Source: Bryobacteraceae bacterium
GTDB lineage: Bacteria > Acidobacteriota > Terriglobia > Bryobacterales > Bryobacteraceae
Assembly: GCA_026002875.1 (NCBI GenBank)
Contig: BPGE01000001.1
Coordinates: 1-64,000, forward strand
Direction of reading: 5' to 3'
Length of the DNA stretch: 64,000 nucleotides
Under the pieces are notes generated by a model that was not told the DNA's origin, did not search any database, and saw nothing but the letters and a program-made list of their open reading frames with translations. Both the position numbers and the translations under genes were made by a program. Positions within the stretch are counted from its first letter, which is position 1. Every line of letters begins with the position of its first letter. This document shows, piece by piece, positions 26,956-35,823 of this stretch.

Positions 26956-28449
26956 ATGATGCTGGCCGTGCTTGCGCTGTGGCTGATGGCGGAACGTCCG
27001 CCGGCTGCGGAGGCCGCACGCGCGTTCGTCGAGGCCAATCAGGCCAGGCTGATCCGCGCCTACGCCGACTTTCTGTCGATCCCCAACCATGCCGCCGACA
27101 GAGAGAACATCCGGCGCAACGCCGAACACATCCGGAAGATGTTTCAGGCTGCGGGTGCGCGCACGGAGCTGATCGAAGCCGACGGCGCCAACCCGGCTGT
27201 CTACGGCGAGGTTCCTGTCCCCGGCGCGCAGCGGACGCTGATGTTCTATGCGCACTACGACGGGCAGCCCGTGATTCCGGAGCGCTGGGCGGACTCGGGA
27301 CCGTACAGTCCGGTGCTGCGGACCGCGCCCGTGGAGGCGGGCGGCAGGCTGCTGCCGCTCGATCAGCCCCGTTACGAGCGCGAATGGCGGCTGTTCGCCC
27401 GGTCGGCGTCGGACGACAAGGTTTCGATCTTCGCGCTGTGGGCGGCGCTTTCGGCGCTGCGCGAGGCGGGGCTGCAGCCGCGATCGAACATCCGGTTCTT
27501 CTTTGAAGGGGAGGAAGAGGCCGGATCGCCGAACCTGCGCGCGCTGCTCGAGAAGGCCGGAGACCGTCTGCGCGGCGATGTGTGGCTGATGTGCGACGGC
27601 AGCGTGCACCAGAGCCGGGCGCAGCGGATCGTGCTGGGCGCGCGGGGCGTGGCCACGGTGGAGATCGCCGTGTTCGGAGCTCTCCGCGGGCTGCACAGCG
27701 GCCACTACGGCAACTGGGCGCAGAACCCGGCGATGCAGCTGGCCAGGCTGCTGGCTTCGATGACCGACGGCGAAGGCCGCGTGCTCGTGCAGGGATTCTA
27801 CGACGACGTTGTTCCGCTGACGGAGAGCGAGCGCCGGGCGGTCGGGGAAATCCCCATCGTGGACGGGGAGCTGAAAGAAGAGCTGGGGCTGGGTTCCACG
27901 CAGCCGTTCGGCGGGCTGCTGCGCGAAAGCATCTACCTGCCGTCGCTGAACGTACGCGGCATCGAGAGCGGCGGCACGGGGGCGCGGGCGGCGAATGAAG
28001 TGCCGCCCGTGGCGCGGGCGTCGCTCGATCTGCGGCTGGTGAAAGGCGTGGACGGCAGGAAACAGGCCGAACGCGTCGCGGCGCATGTCCGCGCGCAGGG
28101 CTACCACGTGATCGAGGGCCGCGATCCCACGCGCGAGGAGCGCCTGCGGCACGGCAAGATCGCGCGCATCGACATCCGCCCCGGCTACAACGCGCTGCGC
28201 ACGCCGCTCGATCTGCCCATCGTGCAGGAGATCGCGGCCGTGGCGCGCTCGGTGCGCCCGCCCGTGTACGTCGAGCCGTCCTTTGGCGGCAGCCTTCCGC
28301 TGGTGGTGTTCGAGGAAGTGACGAAAGCGCCGCTGGTGATCGTGCCGATTTCGAACCACGACGACAGCCAGCACACGCACAACGAGAACATCCGGCTGGG
28401 CAACCTGTGGGACGGGATCGAGCTGTACGCCGCGCTGCTGGCGATGTGA
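26956..28449 (+). CDS. M20-family metallopeptidase, probably exported
   Basis: The 497-aa protein has a short hydrophobic N-terminus (MMLAVLALWLMAERPPAAEA) consistent with a signal peptide. Zinc-site motifs of M20 enzymes are present: YAHYDGQPV (His100, Asp102) and FFEGEEEAGSPN (Glu186-Glu188), plus a bridging Asp in SASDDKVS. A dimerisation domain lies between roughly 210 and 340, and a late HTHNENIR motif supplies the last ligand. Such enzymes cleave dipeptides or N-acyl/carbamoyl amino acids. ATG 26956 fits the leader better than the in-frame start at 26806. Confidence 0.85.
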   Translation: MMLAVLALWLMAERPPAAEAARAFVEANQARLIRAYADFLSIPNHAADRENIRRNAEHIRKMFQAAGARTELIEADGANPAVYGEVPVPGAQRTLMFYAHYDGQPVIPERWADSGPYSPVLRTAPVEAGGRLLPLDQPRYEREWRLFARSASDDKVSIFALWAALSALREAGLQPRSNIRFFFEGEEEAGSPNLRALLEKAGDRLRGDVWLMCDGSVHQSRAQRIVLGARGVATVEIAVFGALRGLHSGHYGNWAQNPAMQLARLLASMTDGEGRVLVQGFYDDVVPLTESERRAVGEIPIVDGELKEELGLGSTQPFGGLLRESIYLPSLNVRGIESGGTGARAANEVPPVARASLDLRLVKGVDGRKQAERVAAHVRAQGYHVIEGRDPTREERLRHGKIARIDIRPGYNALRTPLDLPIVQEIAAVARSVRPPVYVEPSFGGSLPLVVFEEVTKAPLVIVPISNHDDSQHTHNENIRLGNLWDGIELYAALLAM

Positions 28450-28461
28450 CGCGGGCGGCGG

Positions 28462-29766
28462 TCAGACGCCGGCGCGCGGTTTGTTGGCGCGGACGTGATC
28501 GATGTCCTGGCGCGGCTCGCCGTCGCACTCGATGGCGAGCGTCGTGATGGGGCGGTCCGGAGGCGCTTCCGGCAGCCCGGTGAAGCGCACGCGGAACTCG
28601 TCCTGCTCGAACCTCACCGGCGCGCCCGACGCGAGCAGCCGCGCCGAGAGCACCTTGTTGCGCAGACCTGCGATCGTGACGACGCTGCCGGGCCAGAAGT
28701 GCACGTGGGCGAACAGCGTGCTGCCCCTGCGGCTGAAGCTCATGTAGTTGGAGCGCGTGACCGTGCACGGGTCGGTGTTGAACACCGATGCGCCGTTGCG
28801 GTTGACCCAGGCGCCGATTTCGTTGAGGATGCGCACGCTTTCCGGAGGCACGCTGCCGTCGGGCATCGGGCCGATGTTCAGAAGGTAGTTGCCGCCCTGC
28901 CGTGCGCAGGTGATCAGCTGCCGCAGGCACTGTTTCGGGGTTTTCCAGTTGTCGTCCGCCCTGTGGTAGCCCCAGCTGTCGTTCATCGTCATGCAGGCTT
29001 CCCAATAGCGGTCTTTGGACGCCTCGATCCGCTGCTCGGGCGTGTCGAAATCCTCCGGCACGCCGCTGCGGTTGTTGATGATGATGTCCGGCTGAAGCTC
29101 GCGGACCATGCGGTTCATCTTCACGCTCTCCCAACCTTCGGCGTTGAGGGGCCAGGGGACGTCGTACCAGAGGATGTCGATCTTGCCGTAATTGGTCATC
29201 AGCTCGCGCACCTGGGCGTGGATGTAGTCGACGAAGCGCCGGCGGGCGGCTTCGTCGTTGCGGCAGCGCGCGCCGTCGGGATGGTGCCAGTCCATCAGCG
29301 AGTAATAGAAGCCGACGCGCAGGCCTTCGGCGCGCGCGGCGTCGACGAATTCTTTGACAAGATCCCTGCCGGCAGCCTGCTTCGGGGCGCAGTAAGACGT
29401 CGTGTCCGTGCGGAAGAGGCAGAAGCCGTCATGGTGCTTGGTGGTCATCACCATGTATTTCTGGCCGGCTTTTTTCGCAAGCGCCGCCCACTCGCGCGCG
29501 GGCCAGGGCTTGGGGCGGAACTGCGTGGCGAGCTTTTCGTATTCGGCCATGGGGATGGCCTCGTTTTCCATCACCCACTCGTGGCGGCCGACGACGCTGT
29601 AGATGCCCCAGTGGATGAACATGCCGAAGCGCGCTTCGCGCCACCATTTCATGCGGCGTTCGCGGTCTTCGTCCGTGCTGGTCTGCAGCGCCGCGGCCGC
29701 AGGCGCGGCGGAAACCATCTGGAGATAGCGGCGGCGGGAAAGGCGATCTGCAAACATGCCCTTCAT
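28462..29766 (-). CDS. Alpha-L-fucosidase (GH29), Tat-exported
   Basis: The 434-aa protein starts with a Tat-type leader (SRRRYLQMVSAAPAAAALQ). The mature part has GH29 motifs: WWREARFGMFIHWGIYSVVG, YMVMTTKHHDGFCLF and KIDILWYDVPWP, where Asp202 is the likely nucleophile. A beta-sandwich follows from about 340. It removes fucose from glycans in the periplasm or outside. It is divergent from the VOC-GH50-like gene, suggesting a shared carbohydrate function. The reading frame stays open far upstream (to 32622) only because it mirrors that gene; ATG 29766 or 29757 is the real start. Confidence 0.9.
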   Translation of the reverse strand: MKGMFADRLSRRRYLQMVSAAPAAAALQTSTDEDRERRMKWWREARFGMFIHWGIYSVVGRHEWVMENEAIPMAEYEKLATQFRPKPWPAREWAALAKKAGQKYMVMTTKHHDGFCLFRTDTTSYCAPKQAAGRDLVKEFVDAARAEGLRVGFYYSLMDWHHPDGARCRNDEAARRRFVDYIHAQVRELMTNYGKIDILWYDVPWPLNAEGWESVKMNRMVRELQPDIIINNRSGVPEDFDTPEQRIEASKDRYWEACMTMNDSWGYHRADDNWKTPKQCLRQLITCARQGGNYLLNIGPMPDGSVPPESVRILNEIGAWVNRNGASVFNTDPCTVTRSNYMSFSRRGSTLFAHVHFWPGSVVTIAGLRNKVLSARLLASGAPVRFEQDEFRVRFTGLPEAPPDRPITTLAIECDGEPRQDIDHVRANKPRAGV

Positions 29767-29838
29767 GCTAGCATCGGCGCAGCCCGCGGGCGGTGTTGAC
29801 GGCACGGCAACAGGATTCATGTCCGCGGCAGCGGCTGT

Positions 29839-29844
29839 TAGAAT
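29839..29844 (+). promoter_or_regulatory. Extended -10 promoter element (TGT-TAGAAT)
   Basis: TGTTAGAAT at 29836-29844 lies 27 bases upstream of the ATG at 29872, with a GGGAGG ribosome binding site in between. The same TGTTAGAAT occurs in front of fabZ. Confidence 0.5.
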
Positions 29845-29871
29845 GGCAGCGGTTTCAGCAGGGAGGCCGTC

Positions 29872-32688
29872 ATGCGGATCTTTTCCGGTGTTCTGCTGCT
29901 TTGCGCGGTTTCCGCATCCGCGCAGCCCGACGACAACTACAGGCGCGTGGCGAGGCTGCTGTGGGTGGTTTCCGACGTTGAGCGCACCGCGGACGCCTGG
30001 CGCAAGATTGGGGTGCCCGTGGACGAAGCCGCAGCGGCGGAATTCCGCGCCGCAGGCGGCGGCGGGCACCGCGGGCTGGCCGCCACGGGCCACTTCGCCA
30101 ACCTGCGGGTCGACTGGCTGCAGCCGGCCGACGCCGCCGGGCCGCTGGCCGCGTTTCTCCGCAGCCGCGGCGCGGGCGTGTATGCGCTGGTCTATGAAAT
30201 GCCCGGCGAGGCGGCTCTGAAGCGGGAGACCGGCCGGTATGAATCGCTGGGCGTGCGCGTTCTCGAGCAGGGGGAATATCAGATTGGCGAAGAGAAGACC
30301 GCCTACGCACTGCTGGACACCGCAGCGCAGGGCAAATTCGTTCTGGCTCTGATGGCGCCGCCTGCGCGCCCGACGGCGGCGCCCGCAACGATGCGGGTCT
30401 CGCAACTGGCATTCGTGACGCGAGATCCCGAGCCTGTGTCGGCGTTCTGGGCGAAGCTCGGATTTCCGCAGTTCACGTTCACGAGGCCGGACATCAGCGA
30501 GCGCATGTACCGGCGCCGCCCGGCCGAGTTCGCAATGCGGCTTGGCTGGCAGCGGCATGCGCAGATGCCGTTCGAGTGGATTCAGCCGCTGGCCGGGCCG
30601 AACGTTTACGAGGATCACATGGCCAGGCACGGCGAGGGTTTCCATCACCTCGCGTTCGATGTCGAGGACATGGACGCGGCCATCCGCCGCTGGGAATCGC
30701 TCGGCTACCCGGTGACGATGTCCGGGGCGTGGGGCGAGCGCGGCAGAGCGGGCAGCGGCCGTTTCGCCTACGTGGACGCGCACCCGATCGGCGGGACGGA
30801 CATCGAGCTGCTGTGGAACTACCGCGCGCCGGCTCCGCCTCCCGCCGCAGGTCCGTATGTGCTGCGGTTTGGGGCGGGCGAGCCGCTGCCCGAACACCGG
30901 CTTCCGGTGGCGCGGCTCGGCTGGCCGGCCGACTGGCGGAGCTGGCAGGCGATTCAGTTCGAGTTCACGGCCTCGTCGCTCGAGGCCTTTTCTTTCGGGT
31001 TTTCCGACGGACGGCAGGTGAAAAGCGCCATCATCGAACCCCTGCCGGGCCTGCGGATCCGCGCGGTGATTCCGTTCGACACGTTCTTCCAGACGCGCAC
31101 GATGACGCCGCTGCTGCCGCTCGGCTACAAGGTCTGGCCGGAGAGGCTGTTCACGTTCGAGCGGGTGGAGGAGATCGTAGTGCGGATGAAATCCCCTGCC
31201 CAGGACTCCACGCTGACGATCTCGAACCTGGCGCTCACGCCCGAGGCGGGGAAAGACGACATTCTGGACCGCAAGCCCGTGATCGATGCGTTCGGCCAGT
31301 GGATTCCGGAGGACTGGCCGGGGAAGGCGCACTCGCTCGAGGAGCTGAAAAAACTCTGGGCCGAGGACAGGCTGCCCCCGGCGAGATATCCGGACTACTG
31401 CCCGATGGGCGGATACCGTCACCGGACGGCGAATCCGGCGGACGCCGCGGGGAAGCCGGGCTTCTTCCGCGTTGCCCGGATTGACGGAAGGTGGTTTCTG
31501 CTGGATCCGCACGGGCATCCGTTCTTTTCGGCGGGGATGGACCTGGTGGGCTGGAAACAGGGGTCGTTCGCCACGCGGGTGACGGGCAGGGAGTTCCTCT
31601 TCGAGCAGCTGCCGCCACCGGGACCGGCCTGGCTGACGCCGGGCAGGGACGTCTCTTTTCACGCGGCCAACATCATGCGCCGGCACGGAGACAACTGGCA
31701 GGAAGAGTGGAAAAAGGCGATTCTGGAACGGCTGAAAAACTGGGGTTTCAACACCATCGGCAACTGGTCCGACCATGACATTGCAACGACCGCCGGGATG
31801 CCCTATGTGATTCCACTGAGCGGATGGACCACGAAAAAGGTGTTTCCGTTTCCGTGGGATTTCCCGGATGTTTTCAGCGAGGAATTCGAGCGGAACGCGG
31901 ACGAAGCGGCGCGCCGGCAGTGCGCTCCTCTGGCCAGCGATCCGAACCTGATCGGCTGGTTCATCGGCAACGAACCGCACTGGGCGCGCGAGTTCGGCTC
32001 GCTGAAACCGTGGGCGGAGATGCTGCTGGAAGATCCCGAGCCGTCGGCCACGAAAGCGGAGCTCGAGCGGCGCCTGAGAGAAAATCCGGCGCAGGCGGAG
32101 CAGATCAAGAGGGACTGGGTGTTCGTGTGCGGCCGGAAATACTTCGAGACGATCGTGGCTGCAATCCGCCGCCAGGATCCGAATCACCTGATTCTGGGCA
32201 TCCGGTACGCCGGCACGCCGCTGGATGAATGGGTAAAAATGTCGACCCTTTTCGACGTGTTTTCGATCAATATTTACGACGCGGATTTCCGTCCCGACCC
32301 GGCGAAGCTGGACCGCTACGCGCAGCTTTCCGGCAAGCCCATTCTGATCGGCGAATTCACGGCCTGCGCTCCGGGGCGGGGCTTGCAGGGCCTGTTTTAC
32401 TGGACGCACAAGGTGAAGGACCAGACGCAGCGAGGGATCGCCTACCGCTACTACGTCGAGAACGCGGCTGCGCACCCGGCGGTCATCGGCGCGCACTGGT
32501 TCCAGCTGGTCGACGATCTGCCGACGGGCCGGCCGTCGGATCTCGAGCGGCTGAACTACGGTTTTCTGAACGTGCTGGACCTGCCGTACAAGCCGCTGGT
32601 GGAATACGCGCGGGAGACGCACCGGCGGCTGTACAGCGTGAAATTCGGCAAGGAGCCGCCGTATTCGCGGAAGCCGCTGATTGACTGA
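29872..32688 (+). CDS. Exported VOC-VOC-GH50-like fusion protein
   Basis: The 938-aa protein has a Sec leader (MRIFSGVLLLCAVSASA). Two VOC/glyoxalase-like domains follow (about 20-165 and 174-322; the second keeps GFHHLAFDV with His258/259 and Glu312). A beta-rich segment resembling a carbohydrate-binding part spans 323-465. The C-terminal 470 residues resemble GH50 beta-agarases: DAFGQWIPEDWPGKAHSLEEL, then DGRWFLLDPHGHPFFSAG. The likely acid/base is Glu701 in IGWFIGNEPHW and the nucleophile Glu828 in PILIGEFTA. I know of no standard family with this order. Substrate could be an algal or plant galactan. Confidence 0.8.
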   Translation: MRIFSGVLLLCAVSASAQPDDNYRRVARLLWVVSDVERTADAWRKIGVPVDEAAAAEFRAAGGGGHRGLAATGHFANLRVDWLQPADAAGPLAAFLRSRGAGVYALVYEMPGEAALKRETGRYESLGVRVLEQGEYQIGEEKTAYALLDTAAQGKFVLALMAPPARPTAAPATMRVSQLAFVTRDPEPVSAFWAKLGFPQFTFTRPDISERMYRRRPAEFAMRLGWQRHAQMPFEWIQPLAGPNVYEDHMARHGEGFHHLAFDVEDMDAAIRRWESLGYPVTMSGAWGERGRAGSGRFAYVDAHPIGGTDIELLWNYRAPAPPPAAGPYVLRFGAGEPLPEHRLPVARLGWPADWRSWQAIQFEFTASSLEAFSFGFSDGRQVKSAIIEPLPGLRIRAVIPFDTFFQTRTMTPLLPLGYKVWPERLFTFERVEEIVVRMKSPAQDSTLTISNLALTPEAGKDDILDRKPVIDAFGQWIPEDWPGKAHSLEELKKLWAEDRLPPARYPDYCPMGGYRHRTANPADAAGKPGFFRVARIDGRWFLLDPHGHPFFSAGMDLVGWKQGSFATRVTGREFLFEQLPPPGPAWLTPGRDVSFHAANIMRRHGDNWQEEWKKAILERLKNWGFNTIGNWSDHDIATTAGMPYVIPLSGWTTKKVFPFPWDFPDVFSEEFERNADEAARRQCAPLASDPNLIGWFIGNEPHWAREFGSLKPWAEMLLEDPEPSATKAELERRLRENPAQAEQIKRDWVFVCGRKYFETIVAAIRRQDPNHLILGIRYAGTPLDEWVKMSTLFDVFSINIYDADFRPDPAKLDRYAQLSGKPILIGEFTACAPGRGLQGLFYWTHKVKDQTQRGIAYRYYVENAAAHPAVIGAHWFQLVDDLPTGRPSDLERLNYGFLNVLDLPYKPLVEYARETHRRLYSVKFGKEPPYSRKPLID

Positions 32689-32851
32689 GGGGCTGAGGGG
32701 GAGATGGCACGGGCGGGATGCAGCCCTCGCGCGAGCGCGAGGGGAAACCCGCTAAGGAGGGCGCGGGGAAACCCGTTGGGGAGGGCGCGGGCAACACGGT
32801 TGGGATGCAGCCCTCGGCCAAGGCCCAGGGGAAATCCGTTGTCGAGGGCGA

Positions 32852-33622
32852 GGCGGACTGGCCGCGCCTGCGGCGCGATGGGGGGTGTCGGAAGGTTGGG
32901 GGGGGTTGTGTTTGAACCGCTTGGTCGCAGCCCTTCGGGCTGCTCCCGCGCGGCTCTGTTTGGCGGGGGTTGTGTGAGAGTGGTATCCGGGGAAGGAATG
33001 GGCACGGTTGGGATGCAGCGCTCGCGCGAGCGCGAGGGGAAACCCGTTGGGGAGGGCGAGGGCAACACGGTTGGGATGCAGCCCTCGGCCAAGGCCGAGG
33101 GGAAATCCGTTGTCGAGGGCGAGGCGGACTGGCCGCGCCTGCGGCGCGATGGGGGTGTCGGAAGGTTGGGGAGGTTGTGTTTGAACCGCTTGGTCGCAGC
33201 CCTTCGGGCTGCTCCCGCGCGGCTCTGTTTGGCGGGGCGGGTTTTGGTTGGTTTCGTAGAATTGCGGTTTGGGGTTTGGACGGGTGTTGAGGGGCAATGG
33301 TTTGCGGGGCGGGAGCAGGCACGCTTGGGATGCAGCCCTCGCGCGAGCGCGAGGGGAAACCCGTTGGGGAGGGCGAGGGCAACACGGTTGGGATGCAGCC
33401 CTCGGCCAAGGCCGAGGGGAAATCCGTTGTCGAGGGCGAGGCGGACTGGCCGCGCCTGCGGCGCGATGGGGAGGGTGTCGGAAGGTTGGGGAGGTTGTGT
33501 TTGAACCGCTTGGTCGCAGCCCTTCGGGCTGCTCCCGCGCGGCTCTGTTTGGCGGGGCGGGAGCAGGCACGGTTGGGATGCAGCCCTCGCGCGAGCGCGA
33601 GGGGAAACCCGGAGGGGCTTGC
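32852..33622 (+). repeat. 771-bp tandem repeat, copy 1
   Basis: Copy 1 of a 771-bp unit made of the hairpin modules A, B and C and a unique insert near 33235-33300 (GGTTTTGGTTGGTTTCG...). I see no base difference from copy 2. Confidence 0.85.
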
Positions 33623-34393
33623 GGCGGACTGGCCGCGCCTGCGGCGCGATGGGGGGTGTCGGAAGGTTGGGGGGGGTTGTGTTTGAACCGCTTGGTCGCA
33701 GCCCTTCGGGCTGCTCCCGCGCGGCTCTGTTTGGCGGGGGTTGTGTGAGAGTGGTATCCGGGGAAGGAATGGGCACGGTTGGGATGCAGCGCTCGCGCGA
33801 GCGCGAGGGGAAACCCGTTGGGGAGGGCGAGGGCAACACGGTTGGGATGCAGCCCTCGGCCAAGGCCGAGGGGAAATCCGTTGTCGAGGGCGAGGCGGAC
33901 TGGCCGCGCCTGCGGCGCGATGGGGGTGTCGGAAGGTTGGGGAGGTTGTGTTTGAACCGCTTGGTCGCAGCCCTTCGGGCTGCTCCCGCGCGGCTCTGTT
34001 TGGCGGGGCGGGTTTTGGTTGGTTTCGTAGAATTGCGGTTTGGGGTTTGGACGGGTGTTGAGGGGCAATGGTTTGCGGGGCGGGAGCAGGCACGCTTGGG
34101 ATGCAGCCCTCGCGCGAGCGCGAGGGGAAACCCGTTGGGGAGGGCGAGGGCAACACGGTTGGGATGCAGCCCTCGGCCAAGGCCGAGGGGAAATCCGTTG
34201 TCGAGGGCGAGGCGGACTGGCCGCGCCTGCGGCGCGATGGGGAGGGTGTCGGAAGGTTGGGGAGGTTGTGTTTGAACCGCTTGGTCGCAGCCCTTCGGGC
34301 TGCTCCCGCGCGGCTCTGTTTGGCGGGGCGGGAGCAGGCACGGTTGGGATGCAGCCCTCGCGCGAGCGCGAGGGGAAACCCGGAGGGGCTTGC
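33623..34393 (+). repeat. 771-bp tandem repeat, copy 2
   Basis: This copy appears identical to copy 1, with an offset of exactly 771 bases. Such identity means a very recent duplication or ongoing gene conversion. Confidence 0.85.
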
Positions 34394-34780
34394 GGCGGAC
34401 TGGCCGCGCCTGCGGCGCGATGGGGGGTGTCGGAAGGTTGGGGGGGGTTGTGTTTGAACCGCTTGGTCGCAGCCCTTCGGGCTGCTCCCGCGCGGCTCTG
34501 TTTGGCGGGGGTTGTGTGAGAGTGGTATCCGGGGAAGGAATGGGCACGGTTGGGATGCAGCCCTCGCGCGAGCGCGAGGGGAAACCCGTTGGGGAGGGCG
34601 AGGGCAACACGGTTGGGATGCAGCCCTCGGCCAAGGCCGAGGGGAAATCCGTTGTCGAGGGCGAGGCGGACTGGCCGCGCCTGCGGCGCGATGGGGGTGT
34701 CGGAAGGTTGGGGAGGTTGTGTTTGAACCGCTTGGTCGCAGCCCTTCGGGCTGCTCCCGCGCGGCTCTGTTTGGCGGGGC
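34394..34780 (+). repeat. 771-bp tandem repeat, partial copy 3
   Basis: It follows copy 2 directly and matches for about 387 bases, with one difference seen (C at 34562 against G at 33791). It then changes to a different order of modules. Confidence 0.8.
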
Positions 34781-35086
34781 GGGAGCAGGCACGGTTGGGA
34801 TGCAGCCCTCGGCCAAGGCCGAGGGGAAATCCGTTGTCGAGGGCGAGGCGGACTGGCCGCGCCTGCGGCGCGATGGGGGGTGTCGGAAGATTGGGGAGGT
34901 TGTGTTTGAACCGCTTGGTCGCAGCCCTTCGGGCTGCTCCCGCGCGGCTCTGTTTGGGCGGGGTTGTGTGAGAGTGGTATCCGGGGAAGGAATGGGCACG
35001 GTTGGGATGCAGCCCTCGCGCAAGCGCGAGGGGAAACCCGGAGGGGAGGGCGAGGGCAACACGGTTGGGATGCAGCCCTCGGCCAA

Positions 35087-35245
35087 GGGGTCTGTGAAAA
35101 AATCCCCCGGCCCGATTTTGGCCAAAAGTGAGGCGTGATTGCCCTCGCCAGAAGTCCCAGAACGCGCCGCAAGCGGCCGCCTCAGGGTTCGGCTACCCCC
35201 ACACGGGAACCGCTGTGTCCGGTAGGCGATTTTTTCACAAACCCC
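35087..35245. mobile_element. 159-bp MITE-like element inserted into a repeat hairpin
   Basis: The ends are an 18-bp inverted repeat with one mismatch: GGGGTCTGTGAAAAAATC at 35087-35104 and the complement at 35228-35245. It splits a B module: CCCTCGGCCAA before and AAGGCCGAGGGG after. Removing the element and one AA restores the palindrome exactly (a 2-bp AA duplication; CCAAGG is the alternative 6-bp reading). The inside has no reading frame of note, so a transposase elsewhere would be needed. Confidence 0.82.
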
Positions 35246-35823
35246 AAGGCCGAGGGGAAATCCGTTGTCGAGGGCGAGGCGGACTGGCCGCGCCTGCGGC
35301 GCGATGGGGGGTGTCGGAAGGTTGGGGGGGGTTGTGTTTGAACCGCTTGGTCGCAGCCCTTCGGGCTGCTCCCGCGCGGCTCTGTTTGGCGGGGGTTGTG
35401 TGAGAGTGGTATCCGGGGAAGGAATGGGCACGGTTGGGATGCAGCCCTCGCGCGAGCGCGAGGGGAAACCCGTTGGGGAGGGCGAGGGCAACACGGTTGG
35501 GATGCAGCCCTCGGCCAAGGCCGAGGGGAAATCCGTTGTCGAGGGTGAGGCGGACTGGCCGCGCCTGCGGCGCGAGGGGGGGTGTCGGAAGGTTGGGGGG
35601 GGTGTGTTTGAACCGCTTGGTCGCAGCCCTTCGGGCTGCTCCCGCGCGGCTCTGTTTGGGCGGGGCGGGAGCAGGAACGCTTGGGATGCAGCCCTCGCGC
35701 AAGCGCGAGGGGAAACCCGTTGGGGAGGGCGAGGGCAACACGGTTGGGATGCAGCCCTCGCGCGAGCGCGAGGGGAAATCCGCTGGGGAGGGCTGCGGCC
35801 AAACGGCAGCGGGCACGCCGGGG

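Larger units (their letters stand above)
32704..35815. repeat. 3.1-kb array of hairpin-forming repeat modules between convergent genes
   Basis: Three kinds of module recur 9-12 times each. A is a 20-bp palindrome CCCTCGCGCGAGCGCGAGGG. B is CCCTCGGCCAAGGCCGAGGG. Both sit in the frame GGGATGCAG...GGAAAYCCG. C carries GCAGCCCTTCGGGCTGC, usually after a GCGCCTGCGGCGC hairpin. The stems of A and B differ by paired changes that keep base pairing. Long open frames cross the array in several frames at once without ribosome binding sites, so I treat it as non-coding. It lies exactly between the ends of a plus-strand gene (32688) and a minus-strand gene (35824). Confidence 0.9.

Noticed and set aside
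28462-32622. A 1386-codon minus-strand frame covering the fucosidase and beyond
   Set aside because: The upstream part is the mirror of the VOC-GH50-like gene. The Tat leader and GH29 motifs begin only at 29766.
32483-35518. Very long minus-strand open frames (up to 1011 codons) across the repeat array
   Set aside because: Several frames on both strands stay open at once because the modules are GC-rich and periodic. No ribosome binding site, no conserved start, and the frames change with each module combination.
32704-35815. CRISPR array
   Set aside because: Repeat units differ in type and are partly 771 bp long. There are no uniform 30-40 bp spacers and no cas genes.
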